Source of the DNA: a virus
Length of the DNA stretch: 64,000 nt
Strand: one strand, 5' to 3'
Virus record (IMG/VR): IMGVR_UViG_3300025117_000028
Location: 1 to 64,000 of that record
In this document: positions 24,319 through 34,415 of the stretch, one piece after another
How the letters are laid out: the number at the start of each line of letters is the position of its first letter
Position numbering within the stretch: the first letter of the stretch is position 1
Notes under the pieces: model-generated
What the model was told of the DNA's origin: nothing
Databases searched by the model: none
The model's input: the letters and a program-made list of their open reading frames with translations, nothing else
Position numbers and translations under genes: made by a program

Positions 24319-27300
24319 ATGGCAGTTATCAATTCTCCAGGAATAATTCAAATCAATGATATTCACGTTACAATTCCTCCTACTCAGATAGAAGTGAATG
24401 TAATGTATCGAAATGAAAAAGTTGATGTCCTGCGTTCTCAAAGTGAATTATATTTAAGATCAGGGTATGGGACTGTCTTTTTTAGATTCTCGTTAGTTTT
24501 CCAAGATACAAAAGCCGTCAATGAAGAATTGATTCCGTTGGTTATACAATCTAATAAAACTCCCTTCTTCTATATTTCCAATGAAGCTTTGCGGACAGAA
24601 CTAGTTCCTTACTTAATTCCCAATATGACAGAAACAACCGATAGTGTACTTTATCAATTGTCTATTGTTGGTCGATTGTTAAATTTAAAATACTCTTCTC
24701 ATCCTCAGGCTCCTGGAGTTATTGTCGCTGATTTTAGTTTTTCATTATTTAATTACCGTCCTTTTATGAAACAGTGGCTTTATAAAACTCATTGGCCTAC
24801 CCCAGATGAAGTAGTCAATGCAGTTCGAACTATTGAAAATAGTTTTGAGCGTCCCACGAAACTAGTTCCTTCTACTTCTGTACAGATAGGTCTTGGAGTT
24901 AATGGTTCTAATCCTGCTGGCTTAACAGCATTTACAAGATCACCTGGTTCTGACTTAATGGCAAATATTGAACCTTATCAAAGAGATAAGGTTCAACTCA
25001 TTTTCAGAGACAATATAAAAGATACCAGAAAAAAACTTAAAGAAATTATTGATGATCCAAAAATATATGGAAATCAAACTACCAATCCTGTTCTCTCTGA
25101 TTGGTGGAAACATTATTACATGCATAAAACTTATCTTCAGGACGAACATACTAATGAACCGTTAAATCATATTGATCAAATCGAAAACAAATTAACTATC
25201 CATTATAAAGAATTTGCAAACCTCAAAGAAGTAGGTTTTACTCCGCGTTTTGAAGAAAATTCCAATACTGAAGTCTCACGTCCCGACCTGGATATAACTA
25301 AAATAGATTGGCGTTTACCACAATTCCAAGATCTATTAATTACGGCAATGGAAAATGCTTGTAAGTTTAAAGTAGAAGACCCAAGGCCATCAACACTAAC
25401 TGTTGATCAATCTGGTCACAACATAAAACCAACAGGACGACCTCTTATCCGAGAATTGAGTAAAAAGTGGAATACAAATGGAAAACAATGGATAAACCTT
25501 GTTAAAAAAATCTTTGGGTCAGACCCAAGATTAATTCCTACATTTCTTTTTATGATCATGCATGAATCTAGTAGGCCGACTGATAAAGGTGATCGATTTC
25601 TCGTGAATAAAAAAGAAGCAAAGTCATTAGGTTCTGAGTATAACCAAGCTTTTGGATTATTACAAGTAACTGAGATACATAAAAAAGAATTAGCTAAAGC
25701 AAAAATCATAAGTAGTGTTGAAAATTTTTATAGAGAAATATTAGAGCCTGAAACTAATCTTAAAGCAGCTTTATTGGTATATAAGCAGGCTAAGAATACT
25801 TTAAATCCTTGGCAACCTAAAGAGTCTGTTGCGATTTATATGAGACATTTCGATAATGAAGTTAAAGAACTTCTTTCTAGTACTAAACTGGTACAGAAAG
25901 AAACTGTTCAAAAAAAGACTGTCCAGGACTTTAGTAATGAACTATTTGGTGATACAAATGATATAAACATGACCAGTGATGGAATCAAGATCTCTGGAAA
26001 TGAGTTGTCCAATAATATAAATAATATCGAAATCCTTTATGAAGACTTTTACTCCACTAGAGACAAGGCCCTAAAACGAATCAATGAAGATTATGCAGAT
26101 AGTTATGATCAAGGATGGAGATCTGTCTATGAAATGATGACTAATCAAGAATATTTAAGAGAAAGAGGAAATACTTCCTTAAGAAATATTTTTTATAAAG
26201 ATCATAGTTGGGAAATGCCTCCTTCTCTTGTTCTTGAAAGTGTTGGAGTTTCTATTGACAACAATAATTTAACTATTCCTATTGCTGGAGCTTTACTGGC
26301 TACATCTCAACATTTAACAACTCCTTCTGCTAGATTTGACTTAGGAATACATGCTGTTCCAGAATTTGAGGAAGGAGAATTAATTCTCAACCAAGCACAG
26401 ATAGAGTTGAATAACATTTTGAAATTAGTTCAAGAACAGAATATTTCTTATAAATATGTGAACAAGAAAAATTCTTTAGCTATATCTAACTCTATCCTAC
26501 AAGTTGCAAATGTCAGTCAACAAGGGGAAGAAGAAGGATATAATTGGGATCATGTAGGCAGAGTTCCAGTTGTAATAGACAGTATTAATATTATTAGTGA
26601 TCAAAGAAGTCCAAATACTTTTATTTTAAATATTGTGGGCGCTTTTAATAGAACACAATTTGAAGAAGTAGAAAAAATAGAAAACTTTAACCTTTCTGTT
26701 GAAGAATTGGTATCTGAAATATGTCCTCTTCTCATACAGGATGTAACAAATATTGTTAAGAGTAGATATAAGAATGAGACAACTCCTTTTGATATTTTTT
26801 GGGATGTTGCCTTTTGGAAAGCAATGAGCAATAAATTTAAACTTCCTGAGAAATCTAAATATTCACAATTTCTTCCAGATATATCTGGAGATTATACAAC
26901 AACCGAAGAAGAAGCAATACAGTTAATGGGTTCTATCTTTCTTTATTTTTTCAGTTTGGGACCTTTTAAAATTCTTGAAGATTTAACAAGTGACACTCTT
27001 GTTGAACTTGACTTATATCTTGGAGTAGGAGGTCTTATTGCAACTATTGGGACTGGAGGAATAGCAGCAATTATAGGATTATTATTATCTATTGCTTCAA
27101 TGGCTACAAGCGTTCATGAATATCTTCAAAATTTTCAGACTAAAGAAGACCTAAAATCATATATGCAATTTTTAGATAAAGGGTTTATTAAATACCCCAT
27201 TAGAGATCATAAAGATTTTTTAGTAAATTTAGGTTTATCAAGCAACTTAATAGACTCAAGATCTGAAGATCCAATTATGGTTGAAGACGCCCTGACACAC

Positions 27301-30138
27301 CATAAATATGACATTATTCGTTATGCGATTAGAAACTATTCTCGTATTACACCTAAAGCTCGTGTAATGCTCGAAGCCTTTAGTTCACGCAAGCAGTTAG
27401 GAACTAAAAGTTGTTATCCTGATATGACATTGCCTCCAAATCCTTTCTTAGAAGAATTATATAGAGATTCGGAATTTGGAGATTTTTTTACAGAAGTAAT
27501 GCCTCCTTATTTTTATTTAGTAGGATCTGGAAATCAGAAGAGTGTTATCGAAAAGAAAATTGAAGAGTATCTATCTGATGCCGCAGAAGTTATTAATGAT
27601 AGTGAAGAGACACAAACCAAATTAAAACGTATTCAAGGAAATACAAGTTTATCTCTTGATCCTGAAATGCATGCAAGTAGATTATACGAACAAGATAAAG
27701 AGAAGAAATTAACAACTAAAGATGTAACTTTACAATTATATTCTTTTGAAAACGCTAAAGAATGGATAAAAACTTTAAAAGAAGATCTAACGAATGAATG
27801 TTATATAAAATCTTCTCCACAACGTATGGCTCCGACTTATAAGGTTTATTTCAAAGAGAGAACGTCCGACAAATTTTATTTTAATTTCTTTGATGAATTT
27901 TTTGGTGTTAATGCCATTCGTCGTATTTCTATTACTTCTACAAGAAAGTTCCCCGCTAGTTATGCAGTCATAGAGATATTAAATACTCAAGGCCATTTAA
28001 ATAATAAAGTATTTTGGGGAGCAGATGGAGCTAGAAGTGATGGAGGACATGTAGTCGAGTCTTCATTGATTCGAAACATGAAGAACTATAATACTTCTAT
28101 TACTAATACCTTATTAAAAGATGGAACAGATATTCAAATTAGACTTGGTTATGCTTCTGATCCTGAAGATTTAGAAACAGTATTTAATGGCCAAATTTTT
28201 TCTATTGAAGGAGAAGACGTTCTAACTATCAAGTGTTATTCATATGGTTATGAATTAGCAAGCAAAGAATACAATCCTTATGATGGCCATGAAGATGATG
28301 AAGACTATGATGAAACTTCTGAATTATTAGAATGGTGTTTGACTAGACCAGAAGTAATGCACTTTGGACGTAAAGAACTATTAGATTTCGTGGTCCCAAA
28401 AGGCTTTGGCCTCAATCTGAGACAACGTCTTCTTGGAGGTTTGCAGACAGACCGCGAAGGGAAGATAAGTCAAACAACTTTTAGATTTATTAGTTATCCT
28501 CAAAATGATAATGTATTCGTTGAAGAAATTAGAACAAAATATAGTAGATGGAGTCCGACAACATGGTTTGCAATGGCAGTTCGAGATGGTTCAAGTCTAG
28601 ACTTAGAGTCCTCAGTTCTTTCTATCAAATTCGAAGCTTTTAAAGAATGGTTTAAAGAGTTAGTTGTTCCTTGGAGTGAAGAAATATTTTTAGGACCATA
28701 TATTCCATTCAAACAAACTCTGTGGGATATCATTCAAGAAATGACGCTAAGACATTGCGGAACTATTGCTTCAGTAGTCCCCTACGACGACTACGTCACA
28801 TTGTTTTTTGGAAAACCTAGTTTATTCTATTTTTATAGATCTAGGGATTTATATGATTATATAAGTAACATAGAACATAACAACTTAAAAGAGAGAATAA
28901 CTGGTTCACTTGAAAAAACCAAGAAACAGTTTAGGAGATATCATTATGTGGATAGTATGTCTCATATTGTCAATAATAATATTCGGGCCGATTATTCTGG
29001 CACTTTTACAGAGATAACTGTTTTAACTGCTACTAAAAGAGATGATACAGCGTCGTTTAATGCGGATTATAATGACGAGACAGATGATACTAAAGATGTT
29101 ATTAATGATCCAGGAGATTTTGACCAAATTGCTCCCATGAGATTAAATAGAAATATAGTAGACAACTATATACGTGGGGCTACGATGGGTTTCCCTAATG
29201 TCAGGAATCAGACTATTGGAGAAAGATATGCCTCTTCTTTATTAGCTTTAAGTGCTCATGAGTTATATAAAGGGACTTTAACTCTAATTGGAAATGAAAC
29301 AATAAAGCCCTGGGATTATATGTATTTATACGACTCCTATAATGATATGTACGGAGCCATTCAGGTACGAGATGTTACTCACGTTATTTCCCCGGAAACT
29401 GGATTCGTAACCGAAATTGTTCCAGACATGATTGCTGTAACAAATGACTATGTAACAACTGCTTTGAAAGATGCAATGCTAAATGTTCTTAACCAAATAT
29501 GGTTAGATTCATATATGGAAGAAGCAAAAAGTTGGCAAACTTTGTCATGGGTACATGCCGAACCGGTTGTGAAATCAATAGAGTATGCCACAACTGCTAC
29601 GTTGGCTGTAAAAGCAGGATCATGGATAAGGACAGGAGCTACAAAAGCAGGAAAATGGGCAGAAGGCAAACTCTTGTCGCAGTCAAGAACTAATCTTCTT
29701 TACGGACCTGCTAGACAGGCAGTTGGTCAACACTTGAATGAAGTATCTGAAATGATAGGAAAGGTTGCAGCAAAAGCTCCAAGACTAACAAAGATAGCAG
29801 GTACTCTTGGACGTATCCCAATTAAACATCCGGTTGCAATGATTACAGCTGGTGTTGTAATGGTAGTCTTTGCAGGGGCACTAATAGATTTAGGCAATGA
29901 AGAAAAGACAGCATTTCCTGTCGTTGTTTCACCTTTGATTAAAAATGGAAAACCCTATGTAATAGGTGTTAATGGGTATGATATGAATACATTCCATCAA
30001 CACCTTTCTAAGAAGGTCCAAAAGTTTATAAAAAAATATAATCTGACTGAAGATTTAGCCGACGAATTAATGAGTATCTCTGTGATAGGTATAAGCAATG
30101 ATACATTAACTCAAGTACTTGAAACCCTAGGAAATTAA
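24319..30138 (+). CDS. Giant baseplate hub protein with embedded SLT lytic transglycosylase
   Basis: This 1939-residue protein starts right after the previous stop. The N-terminal 150 residues are a beta-rich tail-protein domain, and a related copy seems to lie near residues 640-790. Residues about 395-500 form a soluble lytic transglycosylase: the catalytic glutamate E416 in MIMHESSR, then the AFGLLQV motif and a PETNLKAALLVYKQA helix. A hydrophobic Gly/Ile-rich segment at about 899-930 could span a membrane. Residues about 1170-1700 match the GpD/gp27-like hub: RRISITSTRKFPASYAVIEI, then FNGQIFSIEGEDVLTIKCYS, and later a TKRDDT region. The C-terminus adds another hydrophobic stretch near 1855-1875. 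It would sit at the tube end, hold the spike and degrade peptidoglycan during injection. The combination explains its size, about five times a simple hub. Confidence 0.8.
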   Translation: MAVINSPGIIQINDIHVTIPPTQIEVNVMYRNEKVDVLRSQSELYLRSGYGTVFFRFSLVFQDTKAVNEELIPLVIQSNKTPFFYISNEALRTELVPYLIPNMTETTDSVLYQLSIVGRLLNLKYSSHPQAPGVIVADFSFSLFNYRPFMKQWLYKTHWPTPDEVVNAVRTIENSFERPTKLVPSTSVQIGLGVNGSNPAGLTAFTRSPGSDLMANIEPYQRDKVQLIFRDNIKDTRKKLKEIIDDPKIYGNQTTNPVLSDWWKHYYMHKTYLQDEHTNEPLNHIDQIENKLTIHYKEFANLKEVGFTPRFEENSNTEVSRPDLDITKIDWRLPQFQDLLITAMENACKFKVEDPRPSTLTVDQSGHNIKPTGRPLIRELSKKWNTNGKQWINLVKKIFGSDPRLIPTFLFMIMHESSRPTDKGDRFLVNKKEAKSLGSEYNQAFGLLQVTEIHKKELAKAKIISSVENFYREILEPETNLKAALLVYKQAKNTLNPWQPKESVAIYMRHFDNEVKELLSSTKLVQKETVQKKTVQDFSNELFGDTNDINMTSDGIKISGNELSNNINNIEILYEDFYSTRDKALKRINEDYADSYDQGWRSVYEMMTNQEYLRERGNTSLRNIFYKDHSWEMPPSLVLESVGVSIDNNNLTIPIAGALLATSQHLTTPSARFDLGIHAVPEFEEGELILNQAQIELNNILKLVQEQNISYKYVNKKNSLAISNSILQVANVSQQGEEEGYNWDHVGRVPVVIDSINIISDQRSPNTFILNIVGAFNRTQFEEVEKIENFNLSVEELVSEICPLLIQDVTNIVKSRYKNETTPFDIFWDVAFWKAMSNKFKLPEKSKYSQFLPDISGDYTTTEEEAIQLMGSIFLYFFSLGPFKILEDLTSDTLVELDLYLGVGGLIATIGTGGIAAIIGLLLSIASMATSVHEYLQNFQTKEDLKSYMQFLDKGFIKYPIRDHKDFLVNLGLSSNLIDSRSEDPIMVEDALTHHKYDIIRYAIRNYSRITPKARVMLEAFSSRKQLGTKSCYPDMTLPPNPFLEELYRDSEFGDFFTEVMPPYFYLVGSGNQKSVIEKKIEEYLSDAAEVINDSEETQTKLKRIQGNTSLSLDPEMHASRLYEQDKEKKLTTKDVTLQLYSFENAKEWIKTLKEDLTNECYIKSSPQRMAPTYKVYFKERTSDKFYFNFFDEFFGVNAIRRISITSTRKFPASYAVIEILNTQGHLNNKVFWGADGARSDGGHVVESSLIRNMKNYNTSITNTLLKDGTDIQIRLGYASDPEDLETVFNGQIFSIEGEDVLTIKCYSYGYELASKEYNPYDGHEDDEDYDETSELLEWCLTRPEVMHFGRKELLDFVVPKGFGLNLRQRLLGGLQTDREGKISQTTFRFISYPQNDNVFVEEIRTKYSRWSPTTWFAMAVRDGSSLDLESSVLSIKFEAFKEWFKELVVPWSEEIFLGPYIPFKQTLWDIIQEMTLRHCGTIASVVPYDDYVTLFFGKPSLFYFYRSRDLYDYISNIEHNNLKERITGSLEKTKKQFRRYHYVDSMSHIVNNNIRADYSGTFTEITVLTATKRDDTASFNADYNDETDDTKDVINDPGDFDQIAPMRLNRNIVDNYIRGATMGFPNVRNQTIGERYASSLLALSAHELYKGTLTLIGNETIKPWDYMYLYDSYNDMYGAIQVRDVTHVISPETGFVTEIVPDMIAVTNDYVTTALKDAMLNVLNQIWLDSYMEEAKSWQTLSWVHAEPVVKSIEYATTATLAVKAGSWIRTGATKAGKWAEGKLLSQSRTNLLYGPARQAVGQHLNEVSEMIGKVAAKAPRLTKIAGTLGRIPIKHPVAMITAGVVMVVFAGALIDLGNEEKTAFPVVVSPLIKNGKPYVIGVNGYDMNTFHQHLSKKVQKFIKKYNLTEDLADELMSISVIGISNDTLTQVLETLGN

Positions 30139-30139
30139 A

Positions 30140-30574
30140 ATGAGCAATAAAATAAGTCTTTTTGAAAAGTTAGCAGTCAAAGCATTTAATAGTCATTTTG
30201 CAGATTTAGTATCCGACAGACTTGACCCCCTACAAAATGCAAAACAATCTGAAGTTGCTGGCATCATAGTTGAGGTCCATAAAAATAAAAAGATGGCAAA
30301 GATAAGATTAAAAGGACATCAATCTATTTTAGGTGGAAAAAAGTTTTCAATAAAAGATAATCAATATTTAAATGGAATCTGGATCCCTTGTTATGAAACT
30401 GTTTCGCAATTACAGGAAACTTCTTTAGAGATGGGAGATAGTATTATTTATCAATATTACTCCGATATATTATCTGGCGGATTTTATAGGACTAATGATA
30501 GGAGAGTAGGATTACCATCAAGAGCAACTAAAAAACCAATGGGAAGTGCATCTAGTTTTCCTGCTGCTCTGTAG
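30140..30574 (+). CDS. Small baseplate/spike-base protein, OB-fold-like
   Basis: This 144-residue protein follows the hub gene with one base between stop and start (AGGAA upstream). Residues 35-120 read as a small beta-barrel: VAGIIVEVHKNKKMAKIRLKG, a second strand GIWIPCYET, then MGDSIIYQYY and a glycine turn. That order resembles the OB-fold domain of gpV/gp5/gp138-type central spike proteins that bind the hub. It lacks an obvious beta-helix needle. The gene ends its operon segment: a promoter-like element follows. Confidence 0.4.
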   Translation: MSNKISLFEKLAVKAFNSHFADLVSDRLDPLQNAKQSEVAGIIVEVHKNKKMAKIRLKGHQSILGGKKFSIKDNQYLNGIWIPCYETVSQLQETSLEMGDSIIYQYYSDILSGGFYRTNDRRVGLPSRATKKPMGSASSFPAAL

Positions 30575-30591
30575 TCTTATGGTTTTCAAAA

Positions 30592-30600
30592 TGCTATAAT
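30592..30600 (+). promoter_or_regulatory. Candidate extended -10 promoter
   Basis: TGCTATAAT in the 52-base gap before the small Gly-rich gene. It carries a perfect TATAAT with TG one base upstream. No good -35 is visible at 16-18 bases. It would serve the baseplate wedge and fibre genes. Confidence 0.45.
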
Positions 30601-30626
30601 AATATCACACTTACATAAAGGATTAT

Positions 30627-30971
30627 ATGGCTGAGGATCTAAAGGTTTTTAAAGTACCAACCGGGGTCGCAGGATTAGCAGTTGGAAAAGAAGAAGTATA
30701 TCTCTCTTCTGGAGGAGATGGGGGATTTTATGCAGGGCAAGGACTTGGTGCTTCCATAACTGGAAAAACTATTGCTTTGAATGCTTCTCCTATGTCTATT
30801 CAGTTTTGTTCGATGGCTGTTCTTAACCCAATGGCTCTATTTGGAATTCCTTCTACTTTCGTAACTCCTACTCCTACATTTATTTTTCAAATTCCTGGAA
30901 TAGGGACTTTAGCTAGAGCAGGGGTCATGGCCGCTGCTATTGCAGGATTATATGCTAGTATGGGTGTATGA
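30627..30971 (+). CDS. Small Gly/Ala-rich protein, possible spike tip or membrane-active
   Basis: This 114-residue protein is not assigned to any family. It begins with a short strand region (VFKVPTGVAGLAVG), is Gly-rich to residue 55, and ends with hydrophobic segments: FGIPSTFVTPTPTFIFQIPG and a final ARAGVMAAAIAGLYASM helix long enough to enter a membrane. GGAT precedes the ATG and the gene overlaps the gp25-like gene by four bases. Lying between the hub/OB protein and the wedge genes, it could be a spike-tip or membrane-contact protein. It has no PAAR histidine pattern that I can see. Confidence 0.3.
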   Translation: MAEDLKVFKVPTGVAGLAVGKEEVYLSSGGDGGFYAGQGLGASITGKTIALNASPMSIQFCSMAVLNPMALFGIPSTFVTPTPTFIFQIPGIGTLARAGVMAAAIAGLYASMGV

Positions 30972-31408
30972 GGAACAAGATTTACAATGATTTGTATTTC
31001 TCCGGTCTTGGAGATTTAGCAATTGAGAATGGAGATCTCAAAGATACAGTAGGCGAGGACTATTTAAGATCTGATTATCAAGAACTACATACTATTATGT
31101 CTTCTACTCTAGGAGACTGGGGGATAAGTCCAAGCCTTGGAGCCAACTTAGATTCATTCTTAGGAAGACCATTAACAAAAAGTACTCTGCAAGATATAGA
31201 GTTAAATATAAAAAATGCAATATTCAAAGATTCTATCTTTGCTCTTAATGATGTTTTAGTCGGAGTTATCCCTATTTCAGATCATGAAATATTTGTTAGA
31301 ATTGATTTAGTGGTCGCGCCTTCTTTATTAAATTCTCCTCAAGATGAAACATATAAATTCTCTTTCGTATATGACAGTCAATCTAAAACTCAAATATTCC
31401 TGGAGTGA
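30968..31408 (+). CDS. Baseplate wedge protein, gp25-like
   Basis: This 146-residue protein resembles the GPW/gp25 family in size and pattern. It has a leading strand DLAIENGDLKDTVG, a DYLRSDYQELHTIMSSTLGDW helix region, a short loop, then LTKSTLQDIELNIKNAIFKD and a strand pair ending VRIDLVV. Family members join the sheath to the baseplate wedge and share a fold with type VI secretion TssE. The position just before the gpJ/gp47-like gene is the standard one. It is coupled to its upstream neighbour by a four-base overlap. Confidence 0.75.
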   Translation: MRNKIYNDLYFSGLGDLAIENGDLKDTVGEDYLRSDYQELHTIMSSTLGDWGISPSLGANLDSFLGRPLTKSTLQDIELNIKNAIFKDSIFALNDVLVGVIPISDHEIFVRIDLVVAPSLLNSPQDETYKFSFVYDSQSKTQIFLE

Positions 31409-31410
31409 CA

Positions 31411-32670
31411 ATGGCACTTATTAAAGAAGAAAAAAATATTCGCCTGATGCGGATGATGGATGAAATAAAAGCCAATACTAATTTAAATAGACTAAATTCT
31501 CCTGGCTCTAAAATTCGTTATCTCCTAGAACTGTTTAATGAATATATTGATAATACAGTCACGACCCTAGACACCAATATGAATCAATTACTGTTGTCTT
31601 CGGCTTCAGGCCGTGTGTTAGATATTTTAGGAGAAGCATATGCGGGTTTAACTCGTAGAAATATTAACGTTCCTAGTATTTCGTCAGGAGAAAGAACATT
31701 CTTAATTTATACAAATGAAGCAAACTTCGGAACTATCAATCGCGGAAATAAAATTGTAATTCCTGCGGGAACTTCATTGCATGATGGAAATCCAGATTTG
31801 ACAAAACGTGTTTCTTATTTCCTAAATGGCAATGTAGAACTACAACCTAATGACAGTGCAGTTTATGTGTCGGCTACAGCAGCAGGTGCAAGTGCAAAAT
31901 ACAATATTGCACCTTTTGCTATTAAAGAAATTGCCTTTACTGCTTATACAGATGCGGCCAATAAAACTCTTTTGGCTAAAAATGAAGTTGCCGTAAGTCA
32001 AGCTTCTGGAACAGAAAACGATGAGCAATTTAGATATCGTATAATGAATGCCTTTTTTGAGCGCAAAACATCAACGCAGACAGCCGTAAGGACAGCCGCA
32101 CTCCAGGTATCGGGTGTTGCAGATATAGTCTTCGTTAATCACGCCAGAGGCATAGGGACAGCAGATGTAATAGTGATGTCAACTTCTCCCGAAACATCGA
32201 ACAGACTCCTACAAGATGTCCAGACTCGAATAGACCAAGTAGCTGCTGCGGGATTTTTAGTACAAGCTAAAGCTCCAGTCTATTATGGTTTTTCTATTGA
32301 ACTAACTTTATTTCATAAAGGAAGTATAAGTTCCAGTGTCGCGACTGAAATACGAAGTAACGTCACTAATGCTATTGTCTATTACATAAACAATCTTGGG
32401 CTTGGAGAAACTTTTACTTATAATTATTTGGTAAGTTTAATTTACCAAGCAGATAGTCGGATTGTAGATATGGGATCTGTTGGCAAACCTATAGACATGA
32501 TCTATGTGTTTAAGCCTTCTAAGGTTTCTACTACAAATAAAATTAGATCCAAAGTTGATTCTTCTTATGTCTTACCAACAGCCGAAGCAAAGTTAGTTAT
32601 AGAATCGTCCATCACTTCTCCTATTGCCATTAGATTATTGAATAGCAACATGGAATCTAAAAAGCAATGA
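31411..32670 (+). CDS. Baseplate wedge protein, gpJ/gp47-like
   Basis: This 419-residue protein has the layout of the Baseplate_J family. It has an N-terminal helical segment ending LDTNMNQLLLSSASGRVLDILGEAYAG, a beta domain with KIVIPAGTSLHDG and YNIAPFAI, and a GTENDEQFRYRIMNAFFERK helix. A C-terminal domain with VTNAIVYYINNLGLGETFTYNYLVSLIYQ completes it. These proteins form the core of each wedge and trigger sheath contraction. I chose ATG 31411 over GTG 31405: GGAG at 31402-31405 is five bases from the ATG, and the GTG overlaps it. Confidence 0.82.
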   Translation: MALIKEEKNIRLMRMMDEIKANTNLNRLNSPGSKIRYLLELFNEYIDNTVTTLDTNMNQLLLSSASGRVLDILGEAYAGLTRRNINVPSISSGERTFLIYTNEANFGTINRGNKIVIPAGTSLHDGNPDLTKRVSYFLNGNVELQPNDSAVYVSATAAGASAKYNIAPFAIKEIAFTAYTDAANKTLLAKNEVAVSQASGTENDEQFRYRIMNAFFERKTSTQTAVRTAALQVSGVADIVFVNHARGIGTADVIVMSTSPETSNRLLQDVQTRIDQVAAAGFLVQAKAPVYYGFSIELTLFHKGSISSSVATEIRSNVTNAIVYYINNLGLGETFTYNYLVSLIYQADSRIVDMGSVGKPIDMIYVFKPSKVSTTNKIRSKVDSSYVLPTAEAKLVIESSITSPIAIRLLNSNMESKKQ

Positions 32671-34406
32671 GCCTCACTATCCAATATAGAAATCCGAAAG
32701 AGGGTTTTAAAATAAATAGCAATGCAGTCATTTATATTTATGGCACATCTACTGATGACTTTGCTAACATAACTGTAACTTTAAACGAAGAAGATTTAAC
32801 TTCTTATTTAAGGCAAGTATCTACTAGTGGATTTCTTTTCCTGTATGAACATGTCTTTTTGGGTTCGGAATATACTTTAACTATCGCAGACAGCGACGAA
32901 GAAAATTCGATAGTGTTTTATTCAAGTGAAGAAAAGCCTTTTATAAATCCAGTTGAAACATGTAAATATAGTACCTATACACAGCTAATGGCCAACGAAT
33001 TTCCTGAATGGACAGATGCTCGAAACAATACTTATTCCGTTACCCAACAATTATTAAATCCTTTTGCCAAAGAAATAGAAAAATTAGATAGAATTGCAAT
33101 GATGTATCCGGCGACTCATCTTCCGCAAACTTATGACACAGACGAGTTAGCTGCCATTTCTTACGTGGACTTAGATAATAGTTTCTCCTTTAAAATTTAT
33201 AACGACAGAAGCGGTGAAACAGTATATGTCTCTCCTACTGTATATGGATATAGAGACGGTGAAGTTGTTCTAGTAAGTCCTTTTTTTGCGAATTCTATTT
33301 ATGATTTAGAAAATGTTATCCCCAACAATATTTATATTACAGAAACTGAATATGAAGAGAATGAAGTCCTAGAGACGACTTCTATAAATCTATTACCGAT
33401 CACTAATTTTAAAAATTACAATATACTATATCCCTCGTATTTATATTTAAAAATAGATGACGCCACAAATCTCACATATATTAATCTGAACGCTTCTTAT
33501 ACTACCTATGTGGTTATAAATGGTAGAGATGAAGAAGGAACTAAAATATCAGAAGCTCTTTTTATTCCTTACAGTGGGACATTCGTGACGAAATATAAAT
33601 ATAGTATAGTAGAACAAATTTTATTCAGAGATGTTCATCCAGATAACGTAGGGGCGTTAGCCGTATATCTTAATAAAATAGCAGCAATGGATCAAGTCGA
33701 TGACTTGCATTATGCCAGAACTACTATAAGAAAAAGCCTTAAAAATATTACTTGGACATTAGGAGCCAATCTTAATGGAACGCTTTTACAACAAGAAATT
33801 CTTAGGAGTGACGAACTTGGGTTCTTAGATGAGAACATTGAAATTATTCGTGAATATGAACTCTTAGATAAACAAGGATCTAATGTTACTATCACAGACT
33901 TTGTGACTAAATCAGAAAGCGAATATATTTATGCAATGGATAATAAATATTTATATGTATATGATAAGAGAGACGACTACTCTCCCTATGTAAAATTACT
34001 TTCGGGTCAAACAGATAATCCGGCTTTTATATTTCTACTTGAGGATATCACTACAGCCAGATTATTAGACGGAAGACAAATTTCTTTGGCGATACAACAA
34101 ATCAGATCCACAGATAAACAAGTTAAATATTCAATCAGAATTATTCTGCCTTCTCGGGCATCTTATTATTTAATTCGTGAAGGTGAACTCAACCCTGCAA
34201 TTAATACCTTAGATGACCAAGAACATCTATTTGAATATGATAAAGAAACCAATATCTTTAATTTATATCTTCCTGAATTAGGGGATTATCTTATAGAACT
34301 AAACACTTATCTAGGAAATGAAAAACACATATATAAACTGATCACTTCATGTTATTATAAAAGACCGATAGCTCAATATAGCTTGAAACAATTACAAATT
34401 TTATAA
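32667..34406 (+). CDS. Baseplate-associated structural protein, unrecognised
   Basis: This 579-residue protein has no family I can name. Residues 1-88 look like an Ig-like sandwich (AVIYIYGTSTDDF, YTLTIADSD). Residues 100-150 are helical, with an EFPEWTDARNN and LNPFAKEIEKLDR segment resembling the wedge-binding starts of other baseplate proteins. The remainder alternates strands and Tyr-rich segments. It starts with an ATGA overlap on the gpJ-like gene, so it probably joins the wedge, at the position where T4-type phages have gp7 or P2-type phages have gpI. Confidence 0.4.
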   Translation: MSLTIQYRNPKEGFKINSNAVIYIYGTSTDDFANITVTLNEEDLTSYLRQVSTSGFLFLYEHVFLGSEYTLTIADSDEENSIVFYSSEEKPFINPVETCKYSTYTQLMANEFPEWTDARNNTYSVTQQLLNPFAKEIEKLDRIAMMYPATHLPQTYDTDELAAISYVDLDNSFSFKIYNDRSGETVYVSPTVYGYRDGEVVLVSPFFANSIYDLENVIPNNIYITETEYEENEVLETTSINLLPITNFKNYNILYPSYLYLKIDDATNLTYINLNASYTTYVVINGRDEEGTKISEALFIPYSGTFVTKYKYSIVEQILFRDVHPDNVGALAVYLNKIAAMDQVDDLHYARTTIRKSLKNITWTLGANLNGTLLQQEILRSDELGFLDENIEIIREYELLDKQGSNVTITDFVTKSESEYIYAMDNKYLYVYDKRDDYSPYVKLLSGQTDNPAFIFLLEDITTARLLDGRQISLAIQQIRSTDKQVKYSIRIILPSRASYYLIREGELNPAINTLDDQEHLFEYDKETNIFNLYLPELGDYLIELNTYLGNEKHIYKLITSCYYKRPIAQYSLKQLQIL

Positions 34407-34415
34407 GGGGTTTAT

